A stretch of 5,716 nt of DNA from Polynucleobacter sp. UBA962 (GTDB lineage Bacteria > Pseudomonadota > Gammaproteobacteria > Burkholderiales > Burkholderiaceae), in NCBI GenBank assembly GCA_002292975.1, contig DBCI01000121.1, positions 3,704-9,419 on the forward strand, written 5' to 3'. Below, piece after piece: positions 1-5,716 of the stretch (positions are counted from its first letter, which is position 1; every line of letters starts with the position of its first letter). A program made the position numbers and the translations under genes. The notes below the pieces were generated by a model that worked only from the letters and a program-made list of their open reading frames with translations, searched no databases and was not told where the DNA came from.

Positions 1-198
1 TCTGGCTTTGGTCAAAAAGGTCAACGCGGAACCGGAGGAAAACCTGGGGGTCAACGCTCCAAGGGGCAAAAGATTCATCATGGAAGCGGCTTTAGTGCTG
101 GGCCGGGAGGAACTGGAAGTGGGGGTCAAAAGCGCCCTAATCGTGGCAAACCCTTTAAGGGACCAAGAAAACCCCGAAATCCGGGTGAAAGTTTCTGA
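1..198 (+). CDS. rluB: C-terminal tail of a probable 23S rRNA pseudouridine synthase B (5' end missing)
   Basis: Frame 1 is open from the window edge to TGA at 196-198 and gives 65 residues rich in Gly, Lys, Arg, Gln and Pro, with repeated GGQ/GQK/GQR units and a Pro/Lys/Arg-rich end (GKPFKGPRKPRNPGESF). This is a disordered, basic, RNA-binding-like tail with no folded domain in view. RluB makes pseudouridine in helix 89 of 23S rRNA, and in Burkholderiales it often carries such a low-complexity extension directly upstream of rimP. The assignment therefore rests on gene order and tail composition, not on a catalytic motif, which would lie outside the window. Another frame stays open over 8-229, but its translation looks like no known family and it is a shadow. 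The alternative is some other RNA-binding protein with a Gly/Arg-rich tail. Confidence 0.6.
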   Translation, partial: SGFGQKGQRGTGGKPGGQRSKGQKIHHGSGFSAGPGGTGSGGQKRPNRGKPFKGPRKPRNPGESF

Positions 199-199
199 T

Positions 200-230
200 T
201 TGACTAGAGATTTTATGATTCGGGTATAAT
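200..230 (+). promoter_or_regulatory. Predicted sigma70 promoter of the rimP-nusA-infB operon leader
   Basis: TTGACT at 200-205 matches the -35 consensus at five of six positions, and TATAAT at 225-230 is a perfect -10 box. The spacer is 19 bases, longer than the ideal 17, and there is no TG extended -10 element, which would weaken the promoter. It begins one base after the stop codon of the upstream gene. Transcription would start near 237-239, which leaves about 120 nt of leader before the rimP start. It is the only convincing promoter between the upstream gene and rimP. Read-through from the upstream gene could also feed the operon. Confidence 0.65.
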
Positions 231-240
231 TTCGTTCGCA

Positions 241-270
241 CCGGCTGATGTTGAATACAACGTAAGCTGG
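241..270 (+). other. Strong stem-loop at the 5' end of the rimP leader
   Basis: CCGGCT (241-246) pairs with AGCTGG (265-270) through one G-U, and ATGTTG (248-253) pairs with CAACGT (258-263) through one more G-U. A single G-A mismatch (247/264) separates the two helices, and the loop is AATA (254-257). Together this is a 12-bp helix within the first few bases of the predicted transcript. Such a position suits 5'-end stabilisation of the RNA or a protein-binding or pause hairpin. It is not followed by a T-run, so it is not itself a terminator. Confidence 0.6.
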
Positions 271-291
271 CCTGTTCTGGTAGTTAGGAAT

Positions 292-318
292 ATGGGCTTT
301 GTAGGCCCATTTTTTTTT
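292..318 (+). terminator. Rho-independent terminator in the rluB-rimP intergenic region
   Basis: ATGGGC (292-297) pairs perfectly with GCCCAT (305-310) around a 7-base loop (298-304), and nine consecutive T residues follow at 310-318. The last pair of the stem uses the first T of the run. A GC core with a long uninterrupted U tract is a classic intrinsic terminator on the + strand. It lies downstream of the predicted promoter and upstream of rimP, so it may both end the upstream gene's message and act as an attenuator for the rimP operon. Confidence 0.85.
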
Positions 319-350
319 GCCAAACGGCGTGTCATGAGTGATGTTTGTGT

Positions 351-355
351 GGGGA
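351..355 (+). promoter_or_regulatory. Ribosome binding site that sets the rimP start
   Basis: GGGGA lies four bases before the GTG at 360. The spacing is short but usable. The site lies downstream of the only other in-frame candidate (TTG at 345) and so favours GTG 360. Confidence 0.5.
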
Positions 356-359
356 TCGC

Positions 360-851
360 GTGAAAGAACAGCAGATTATTTCTGCCGAAGTGGGCAATTT
401 AGGCTATTCGCTGGTTGATATCGAGCGAGAGGGCCGTGGTTTGCTCCGTGTGACGATCGAAAACCCCGACTTTGATCGCATGATTACGGTGGAAGATTGT
501 GAGAAGGTAAGTCATCAGCTGACCTATACCTTGGCGGTTGAGAACGTTCCTTATGAGCGTCTTGAGGTCTCATCGCCAGGATTAGATCGCCCCGTTAAGA
601 CGGCTGTTGAGTTTATTCGGTTCGCAGGGTTGGAGATTGATCTGAAATTGCGGGTGGCAGTTTCAGGAAGAAAGAATTTTAGGGGAGTGCTGCAGGGCCT
701 AAAAAGTGGCTCGGTAGATTCTCCAGATGCACGGTTTAGTTTGTTATTTGAGGCGAGTGATGGATCTACCGCTGAGCTTGAATTTAGCTTGGCTGAAGTT
801 GAAAAAGCTCGCTTGGTCCCTGTAATTGATTTCAAAGGAAAAAAATCATGA
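360..851 (+). CDS. rimP: Ribosome maturation factor RimP
   Basis: RimP binds the 30S subunit and promotes late maturation of its 3' domain. The 163-residue product has the family's two-domain layout: an N-terminal alpha/beta domain (about 1-80), with the start region [13 protein letters not shown] (10-22) and the hallmark [11 protein letters not shown] (69-79), then an SH3-like C-terminal domain (about 84-163). The length fits the family (about 150-170 residues). I chose GTG at 360 because the protein then begins VKEQQ directly before the conserved helix and GGGGA lies just upstream. An in-frame TGA at 339-341 blocks any longer form except a TTG start at 345 (five extra residues, Cys- and Gly-containing, not family-like). 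The stop overlaps the nusA start by four bases (ATGA), which suggests coupled translation. It is the first gene after the leader terminator, so its expression probably depends on read-through. Confidence 0.95.
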   Translation: MKEQQIISAEVGNLGYSLVDIEREGRGLLRVTIENPDFDRMITVEDCEKVSHQLTYTLAVENVPYERLEVSSPGLDRPVKTAVEFIRFAGLEIDLKLRVAVSGRKNFRGVLQGLKSGSVDSPDARFSLLFEASDGSTAELEFSLAEVEKARLVPVIDFKGKKS

Positions 852-2326
852 GTCGTGAAGTTCTCATGTTGGCAGAAGCCCTCGCCCGTGAAAAGAATGT
901 TGATCGTGAGATTGTTTTTGAAGCTCTCGAACTAGCATTGGCATCCGCCACTAAAAAACGCTACAGCGAAGATGTGGATATTCGGGTTTCAATTGACCGT
1001 GATAGCGGTGAGTATGAGACCTTTCGCCGTTGGTTGGTCGTTCCAGACGAAGCTGGCTTACAAGAGCCCGACAAAGAGATTTTGCAATTTGAGGCCAAAG
1101 AGCAAATCTCCGATATCGAGGTAGATGATCACATTGAAGAGCAGATCGAGTCTTTGGCGTTTGGTCGGATTGGCGCTCAGGCAGCTAAACAGGTGATCTT
1201 GCAACGTATTCGGGATGCTGAACGTGAGCAAATTCTGAATGATTACCTCGAGCGGGGCGAAAAGATCATGACCGGTACGGTCAAGCGTGCCGACAAAAAT
1301 GGCTTAATTATTGAATCGGGTCGGGTTGAGGCTTTACTTCGCCGTGATCAAATGATCCCCAAAGAGAACCTTCGTTCTGGCGATCGTGTCCGTGCATATA
1401 TTTTGAAGGTTGATCGCGAAGCACGTGGTCCGCAAATTGAGCTCTCCCGAACATGCCCCGAGTTTTTAATGAAGTTATTTGAGAATGAAGTTCCTGAGAT
1501 CGAGCAACGGCTTTTGGATATCAAGGGCGCAGCCCGTGACCCAGGAGTTAGGGCCAAGATTGCCGTGGTCACCCACGATAAACGCATCGATCCAATTGGT
1601 ACTTGCGTCGGTGTTCGTGGCACTCGTGTGACAGCAGTTCGCAATGAAGTTGCTGGCGAGGCTGTTGATATCGTTCTGTGGTCTGAGGATCCTGCGCAAT
1701 TTGTGATTGGCGCATTAGCTCCTGCTCAGGTCTCATCGATTGTGGTGGATGAAGAGCGCCATGCTATGGATGTGGTGGTAGACGAGGAGAACTTAGCGAT
1801 TGCGATTGGACGCAGTGGGCAAAACGTTCGTTTAGCGAGTGAGTTGACTGGTTGGCAAATTAATATCATGACTCCTGAAGAGTCTGCTGAGAAATCTGAA
1901 AAAGAGTCGGTTGTAGTCCGCCAATTGTTTATGGATAAGTTAGACGTGGATCAAGAGGTTGCTGATATCTTGATTGAAGAGGGCTTTAACTCCTTAGAAG
2001 AAGTTGCTTATGTACCTTTGTCCGAGATGCTTGAGATTGAATCATTTGATGAGGATACTGTTAATGAATTAAGAACACGGGCACGCGACTCTTTATTAAC
2101 GATGGAGTTAGCTAAGGAAGAGCGCATTGAGGAAGTATCGCAAGACCTACGTTCACTTGAAGGCCTCTCTCCCGAATTGATTACAACGCTAGCTGAGAAT
2201 CAAGTGCACACGCGCGATGATTTAGCCGGTTTAGCAGTAGATGAGCTAGTGGAAATCACTGGTATGGATGAAGAAATAGCCAAAACGCTCATTATGAAAG
2301 CGCGTGAACATTGGTTTAACGCATGA
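848..2326 (+). CDS. nusA: Transcription termination/antitermination factor NusA
   Basis: NusA binds RNA polymerase and nascent RNA and controls pausing, intrinsic and Rho termination, and rRNA antitermination. The 492 residues match the E. coli length (495) and layout: an RNA-polymerase-binding N-terminal domain (1 to about 130), an S1 domain (about 135-200), KH1 with GVRG (255-258) in [18 protein letters not shown]2 with GRSG (321-324) in [17 protein letters not shown], and two acidic helix-hairpin-helix repeats (about 358-420 and 434-492). The conserved junction [14 protein letters not shown] starts at 199; Cys203 stands where I would expect Ala or Ser, a small oddity. The ATG at 848 overlaps the rimP stop by four bases, and AAAGGA at 834-839 lies at good spacing. 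In other bacteria NusA affects its own operon through termination, and a terminator stands upstream here, so feedback is possible but not shown. Confidence 0.98.
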   Translation: MSREVLMLAEALAREKNVDREIVFEALELALASATKKRYSEDVDIRVSIDRDSGEYETFRRWLVVPDEAGLQEPDKEILQFEAKEQISDIEVDDHIEEQIESLAFGRIGAQAAKQVILQRIRDAEREQILNDYLERGEKIMTGTVKRADKNGLIIESGRVEALLRRDQMIPKENLRSGDRVRAYILKVDREARGPQIELSRTCPEFLMKLFENEVPEIEQRLLDIKGAARDPGVRAKIAVVTHDKRIDPIGTCVGVRGTRVTAVRNEVAGEAVDIVLWSEDPAQFVIGALAPAQVSSIVVDEERHAMDVVVDEENLAIAIGRSGQNVRLASELTGWQINIMTPEESAEKSEKESVVVRQLFMDKLDVDQEVADILIEEGFNSLEEVAYVPLSEMLEIESFDEDTVNELRTRARDSLLTMELAKEERIEEVSQDLRSLEGLSPELITTLAENQVHTRDDLAGLAVDELVEITGMDEEIAKTLIMKAREHWFNA

Positions 2327-2330
2327 GGAA
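2325..2330 (+). promoter_or_regulatory. Ribosome binding site that sets the infB start
   Basis: GAGGAA lies six bases before ATG 2337 and shares two bases with the nusA stop codon (TGA 2324-2326). A ribosome ending nusA would sit on this site, which suggests coupled translation. It excludes the GTG at 2304, which lies upstream of it inside nusA. Confidence 0.75.
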
Positions 2331-2336
2331 AAGCGC

Positions 2337-5039
2337 ATGGCTACGACAACCGTAAAAGCACTGGCTGAGGAGCTAAAAAGAAGCTCGGCAGATTTATTGG
2401 TCCAACTCAAGGCTGCCGGAATTGAGAAAGAATCGGAATCTGACAAGATTACTGATAAGGATAAGACCGCACTATTGGGATACCTCCAAAAAGCCCATGG
2501 AAGTGCTGATGCTGGGGCTCGTAAAAAAATTACCTTAACCAAGCGTGAGACTAGCGAGATCCGTCAAGCAGATTCAGCTGGTCGGACTCGTACCGTGCAA
2601 GTCGAGGTACGTAAAAAGCGGGTTTTGGTCAAGCGCGATGAGTCTGCAAAACCAGAAGAAGCTGCCGAGGAAAAAGAGGTCAAGGCGCCTGTTGAGAAAA
2701 AGCCAATCTTGTCGGATGAGGAATTAGAAAAACGTGCTGCTGAAGCCTCGCGTCAAGCTGAGTTGTTGGCTAGACAAGAAGCGGAGATGAAGGCTGCGAG
2801 CGAGCAAAAGCAAAAGAAAGTTACTAATGAGCTTAAGCCCAGTAAAGCGGAAGTTGATCAAGAGCTAGCCACAAAAGAGAAAGCCAGCAAAGATTTGGCT
2901 GAGCTTCGTACGCGACGCGCTGCGGCAGAGGCTGAAGTATCTGCGATTCGGGACATGATGAGTGCACCCGCACGGGTTTTAAAAGCACCCAGTGAAGTTG
3001 CTAGCGAAGAAGCGAAGAAGGGCACTTTACATAAGCCTGTAAAGGCTGATGGTGGCGATGATAAAAAGAAACCTACTAAGGTAGGCGGTAAATTAATCAA
3101 GTCTTCCGAGACTTCCTCAACGTGGCAAGAAGAAGGGGCAAAACGGAAGGTTGGATTAAAAACCCGTGGTGATATGAGTGGTGGTTTGGGTGGCGGATGG
3201 CGCAGTGGTGGCGGACGTAAGAAGCAACACCAGAATCAAGAGGATAACCCAGCAACTAATTTCCAAGTCCCTACAGAACCAGTTATCCGGGATGTATATA
3301 TCCCTGAAACCGTTACGGTTGCTGACTTAGCGCACAAAATGTCTGTCAAGGGCGCAGAGGTGATTAAGCTGCTGATGGGAATGGGTCAAATGGTAACGAT
3401 TAATCAAGTCCTGGACCAAGATACTGCAATGATCATTGTTGAGGAGATGGGCCATAAAGCACATGCCGCCAAATTAGATGATCCTGAAATAGAGTTGGGT
3501 GCCTCGGCAGAGGATGCACCATTGCTACCAAGACCACCCGTAGTGACGGTGATGGGACACGTTGACCATGGTAAGACTTCCTTGCTCGATAAGATCCGGG
3601 TCGCAAAAGTGGCCGCTGGTGAGGCTGGAGGGATTACCCAGCACATTGGTGCCTATCACGTAGAGACCCCGCGTGGAGTTATTACCTTCTTGGATACACC
3701 GGGTCATGAGGCCTTTACGGCAATGCGTGCCCGCGGTGCGAAGGCAACCGATATCGTGATCTTGGTTGTAGCGGCCGATGATGGTGTGATGCCGCAGACG
3801 CGCGAAGCAATCCACCATGCAAAAGCAGCCAATGTGCCATTGGTTGTGGCGATTAATAAGATTGACAAGCCAGAAGCCAATACGGATCGCGTCAAGACTG
3901 AATTAGTGAGTGAACAAGTTGTTCCTGAAGAATACGGCGGCGACTCCCCATTCATTGGAGTCTCTGCAAAAACAGGAGAGGGGATTGATGCACTTCTCGA
4001 GAACGTGTTGTTACAGGCAGAAATTTTGGAACTCAGAGCCCCCAAAGATGCGCCAGCACAAGGTATTGTGATTGAGGCACGTCTGGACAAAGGTCGTGGC
4101 CCAGTAGCTACGGTATTAGTTCAGTCCGGCACCTTAAAACGGGGCGATATGCTTTTGGCAGGCCAGTCGTATGGACGCGTTCGCGCCATGTTAGATGAGA
4201 ATGCTAAGGCAACCAATGAAGCTGGCCCGTCGATCCCAGTGGAAATCCAAGGTTTGTCGGAAGTGCCTGATGCAGGCGAATCATTCCAGGTGGTGGCGGA
4301 TGAGCGCAAGGCTCGTGAGATCGCTTTGTTCCGTCAAGGTAAGTTCCGTGATGTGAAGTTAGCCAAGCAACAAGCTGTCAAGCTCGAGAACATGATGGAG
4401 AATATGGGCGAAGGCGCGGTTGAGGCTAAGCTCTTGCCCATCATTATTAAGGCGGACGTACAGGGTTCACAAGAAGCTCTTTCACAGTCTCTGCAAAAAC
4501 TCTCCACCGCTGAGGTAAAAGTACAAATCGTACATGCTGCTGTCGGTGGCATTACTGAAACCGACGTGAACTTAGCGATTGCTTCTAAAGGAGTCATTAT
4601 TGGCTTTAATGCTCGTGCGGATGCGGTAGCCCGTAAATTAGCCGAGACCAATGGTGTAGATATTCGCTATCACAACATCATTTATGACGCAGTGGATGAA
4701 GTAAAGGCAGCTTTAAGCGGCATGCTCACTCCCGATAAGAAAGAAGAAATTATTGGTATGGTTGAGATACGTCAGGTCTTTAATGTGTCGAAGGTTGGTG
4801 CTATTGCAGGTTGTATGGTGTTAGATGGCATCGTGCGACGTAATTCACGGGTTCGTCTATTGCGCGATAACGTCGTTGTATGGACCGGTGAGTTAGATTC
4901 CTTAAAACGCTTTAAGGATGACGCAAAAGAGGTCAAGGGTGGTTTTGAGTGCGGCCTTTCTTTAAAGAACAATAATGATATTAAAGAGGGTGATCAGCTG
5001 GAGGTTTTCGAGGTCACTGAGGTTGCTAGAACGCTTTAA
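2337..5039 (+). CDS. infB: Translation initiation factor IF-2
   Basis: IF2 is the GTPase that brings fMet-tRNA to the 30S subunit and drives 50S joining. The product is 900 residues (E. coli 890). In order: IF2 N-terminal domain (1 to about 52), a basic IF2-associated segment (63-100), a long charged Ala/Lys/Glu-rich, probably helical linker (about 102-210), a Gly/Arg-rich patch (282-299), a second IF2 N domain (about 320-377), the G domain, beta-barrel domain II, domain III (about 686-795) and the fMet-tRNA-binding C2 domain (about 804-900, with [20 protein letters not shown]). All GTPase motifs are intact: G1 GHVDHGKT (407-414), G2 [10 protein letters not shown] (431-440), G3 DTPGHE (453-458), G4 NKID (507-510) and G5 SAK (543-545). 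The start is ATG 2337, giving [13 protein letters not shown], which matches family N-termini. A GTG at 2304 is in frame but lies inside nusA before the ribosome binding site. I saw no well-spaced internal start for a short isoform. Confidence 0.98.
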   Translation: MATTTVKALAEELKRSSADLLVQLKAAGIEKESESDKITDKDKTALLGYLQKAHGSADAGARKKITLTKRETSEIRQADSAGRTRTVQVEVRKKRVLVKRDESAKPEEAAEEKEVKAPVEKKPILSDEELEKRAAEASRQAELLARQEAEMKAASEQKQKKVTNELKPSKAEVDQELATKEKASKDLAELRTRRAAAEAEVSAIRDMMSAPARVLKAPSEVASEEAKKGTLHKPVKADGGDDKKKPTKVGGKLIKSSETSSTWQEEGAKRKVGLKTRGDMSGGLGGGWRSGGGRKKQHQNQEDNPATNFQVPTEPVIRDVYIPETVTVADLAHKMSVKGAEVIKLLMGMGQMVTINQVLDQDTAMIIVEEMGHKAHAAKLDDPEIELGASAEDAPLLPRPPVVTVMGHVDHGKTSLLDKIRVAKVAAGEAGGITQHIGAYHVETPRGVITFLDTPGHEAFTAMRARGAKATDIVILVVAADDGVMPQTREAIHHAKAANVPLVVAINKIDKPEANTDRVKTELVSEQVVPEEYGGDSPFIGVSAKTGEGIDALLENVLLQAEILELRAPKDAPAQGIVIEARLDKGRGPVATVLVQSGTLKRGDMLLAGQSYGRVRAMLDENAKATNEAGPSIPVEIQGLSEVPDAGESFQVVADERKAREIALFRQGKFRDVKLAKQQAVKLENMMENMGEGAVEAKLLPIIIKADVQGSQEALSQSLQKLSTAEVKVQIVHAAVGGITETDVNLAIASKGVIIGFNARADAVARKLAETNGVDIRYHNIIYDAVDEVKAALSGMLTPDKKEEIIGMVEIRQVFNVSKVGAIAGCMVLDGIVRRNSRVRLLRDNVVVWTGELDSLKRFKDDAKEVKGGFECGLSLKNNNDIKEGDQLEVFEVTEVARTL

Positions 5040-5050
5040 TCAATTGTCGT

Positions 5051-5407
5051 ATGCATAAAACAAGCCCGCATCGTCACCAACGTCTTGCTGATCAGATTCA
5101 GCGAGATTTGGCGGAACTCGTTCCCCGCGAACTGCGGGATCCAGCAAATGGCTTAATTACGATCCAGGCCGTTGAGTTATCACCGGATCTTGCTCATGCA
5201 AAGATTTATTTCACGGTTTTGGGAGGTGATCCGCAATATGCATTGGGATCATTGCAGGAGAAAGCGGGATATCTCCATTCATTACTCTTTAAGCGAATGC
5301 ATACCCATACTGTGCCCACCTTGCATTTTGTCTTTGATACCTCTATCGAGCGTGGCGCAGAAATGTCTCGATTAATTGATCAGGCATTAGGCTCAAAGCC
5401 TAACTAA
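5051..5407 (+). CDS. rbfA: Ribosome-binding factor A (RbfA)
   Basis: RbfA is a small KH-fold protein that binds the 30S subunit and helps 16S rRNA 5'-end processing and cold adaptation. The 118 residues (E. coli 133) contain the N-terminal helix [20 protein letters not shown] (11-30), the strand region [17 protein letters not shown] (41-57) and the C-terminal [10 protein letters not shown] (89-98) followed by the [13 protein letters not shown] helix. The C-terminus is short, without the longer tail seen in E. coli. The ATG is fixed by the conserved helix close behind it. Only 11 bases separate it from the infB stop, and those bases (TCAATTGTCGT) have no purine-rich ribosome binding site, so translation probably relies on ribosomes finishing infB. 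Its stop overlaps the truB start by one base. Confidence 0.95.
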   Translation: MHKTSPHRHQRLADQIQRDLAELVPRELRDPANGLITIQAVELSPDLAHAKIYFTVLGGDPQYALGSLQEKAGYLHSLLFKRMHTHTVPTLHFVFDTSIERGAEMSRLIDQALGSKPN

Positions 5408-5716
5408 TGGGAATGGCTCAGCGGATTGACGGGGTGGTTCTGTTGGATAAACCCTCCGGAATGAGTTCTCAAAGTGCGGTCACTTCCGTAAAACGACTCC
5501 TGCATGCAGAAAAAGCAGGACATACGGGCACTCTCGATCCAATGGCTACCGGATTATTACCAGTTTGTTTGGGTGAAGCAACGAAGTATTCACAAGATTT
5601 ATTAGATGCCGATAAGGCGTATCTTGCCCAACTACGTTTTGGGATTCAGACGGATACCGGGGATGCGCAAGGCCAGATTATTGCCGAGAAATCAACGGCA
5701 GAGGTCGTTGATAACG
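5407..5716 (+). CDS. truB: tRNA pseudouridine(55) synthase TruB (3' end missing)
   Basis: TruB converts U55 of the tRNA T-loop to pseudouridine and also acts as a tRNA folding chaperone. The window holds the first 103 residues. Visible motifs are [16 protein letters not shown] (7-22), the catalytic loop [15 protein letters not shown] (38-52) with the nucleophile Asp44, and [20 protein letters not shown] (70-89) with the conserved Tyr72. The reading frame is open to the window edge, so roughly the C-terminal two thirds of a usual TruB of 300 or so residues is missing. ATG 5407 shares its A with the rbfA stop (TAATG), typical of termination-reinitiation. ATG 5413 in the same frame would shorten the protein by two residues and cannot be excluded. 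No strong ribosome binding site is seen for either start. Confidence 0.95.
   Translation, partial: MGMAQRIDGVVLLDKPSGMSSQSAVTSVKRLLHAEKAGHTGTLDPMATGLLPVCLGEATKYSQDLLDADKAYLAQLRFGIQTDTGDAQGQIIAEKSTAEVVDN

Larger units (their letters stand above)
237..318 (+). ncRNA. Putative attenuated leader RNA (or short sRNA) upstream of rimP
   Basis: From the predicted start near 237-239 to the end of the T-run at 318, the transcript would be about 80 nt and would consist of a strong hairpin (241-270), an unpaired linker (271-291) and an intrinsic terminator (292-318). The gene for rimP begins about 40 bases later with no good promoter in between, so rimP-nusA transcripts must pass this terminator. Bases 269-275 can alternatively pair with 301-307, which would disrupt both hairpins. 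This resembles an attenuator. A terminated leader has been described before rimP in enterobacteria (the Rfam rimP leader), but I cannot tell whether this one is homologous. It could also simply be the terminator of the upstream gene's mRNA. In E. coli a tRNA gene (metY) precedes rimP; the sequence here does not fold as a tRNA. Confidence 0.5.

Noticed and set aside
8..229. Open frame of 73 codons from TTG at 8
   Set aside because: It overlaps the Gly/Arg-rich frame-1 tail throughout, has no ribosome binding site, runs into the promoter, and its stop lies in the -10 box. The frame-1 tail explains the region better.
248..265. Five-codon frame MLNTT inside the first leader hairpin, as a possible leader peptide
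   Set aside because: It has no ribosome binding site, lies entirely within a stable stem, and has no run of regulatory codons.
317..345. Second promoter after the terminator: TTGCCA at 317-322 as a -35 box
   Set aside because: No -10 box fits at 16-18 bases; the best candidate, GATGTT at 340-345, matches only three of six positions, and transcription would start almost on the rimP start codon.
199..359. tRNA gene upstream of rimP, as with metY in E. coli
   Set aside because: The region has no cloverleaf, no T-loop GTTC-type motif in the right place and no CCA-adjacent acceptor stem.
2781..2789. Internal start at IF2 codon 151 (ATG 2787), similar in place to the E. coli short IF2 isoform start
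   Set aside because: The GGAG before it abuts the ATG almost directly, too close for a working ribosome binding site, and nothing else supports an isoform.
3704..4090. Antisense open frame of 128 codons within infB, and other minus-strand frames
   Set aside because: They lie opposite strongly conserved genes, show no recognisable domains and no ribosome binding sites, and are expected shadows of the coding frame.
1..5716. Mobile elements, CRISPR arrays, defence genes or horizontally acquired islands
   Set aside because: All coding space is taken by collinear housekeeping genes with even composition. No inverted-repeat ends, transposase motifs or spaced repeats were seen.

Overview
This window is a fragment of a core translation and transcription operon from a proteobacterium, most likely a betaproteobacterium of the order Burkholderiales. 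The gene order (Gly/Arg-rich tail of a probable rluB, then rimP, nusA, infB, rbfA, truB) is the one I know from Burkholderiales. The proteins carry typical betaproteobacterial forms, for example NusA with two C-terminal acidic repeats ending in KAREHWF and IF2 with a Gly/Arg-rich linker before its second N-terminal domain. By eye the base composition is only moderate in G+C, and synonymous codons often end in A or T. Most Burkholderiales are GC-rich, so this points to a low-GC freshwater lineage such as Polynucleobacter. The genus is an inference.

Layout: bases 1-198 are the 3' end of an upstream gene, probably rluB. Bases 199-359 are the only non-coding stretch of note. They hold a sigma70-like promoter, a strong 12-bp hairpin, and a textbook rho-independent terminator only about 40 bases before rimP. 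From 360 to the end, five genes on the + strand are tightly packed: rimP (GTG start), nusA (4-base ATGA overlap), infB (its ribosome binding site overlaps the nusA stop), rbfA (11-base gap) and truB (1-base TAATG overlap, cut by the window end). No mobile element, CRISPR array, tRNA or rRNA is visible, and no gene looks horizontally acquired or broken.

How the genes work together: RimP and RbfA mature the 30S subunit, IF2 places initiator tRNA on the ribosome, NusA controls RNA polymerase pausing, termination and antitermination, and TruB modifies tRNA. If the rluB call is right, a 23S rRNA pseudouridine synthase lies just upstream. Co-transcription links transcription elongation control to ribosome assembly and initiation.

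The coding part is ordinary. The part worth a second look is the rimP leader. The promoter would make an RNA of about 80 nt ending at the terminator unless polymerase reads through into rimP-nusA. The leader can also form a competing pairing that would break the terminator stem, so attenuation of an operon that encodes the termination factor NusA is plausible. I found no evidence for a wholly new multi-gene system.
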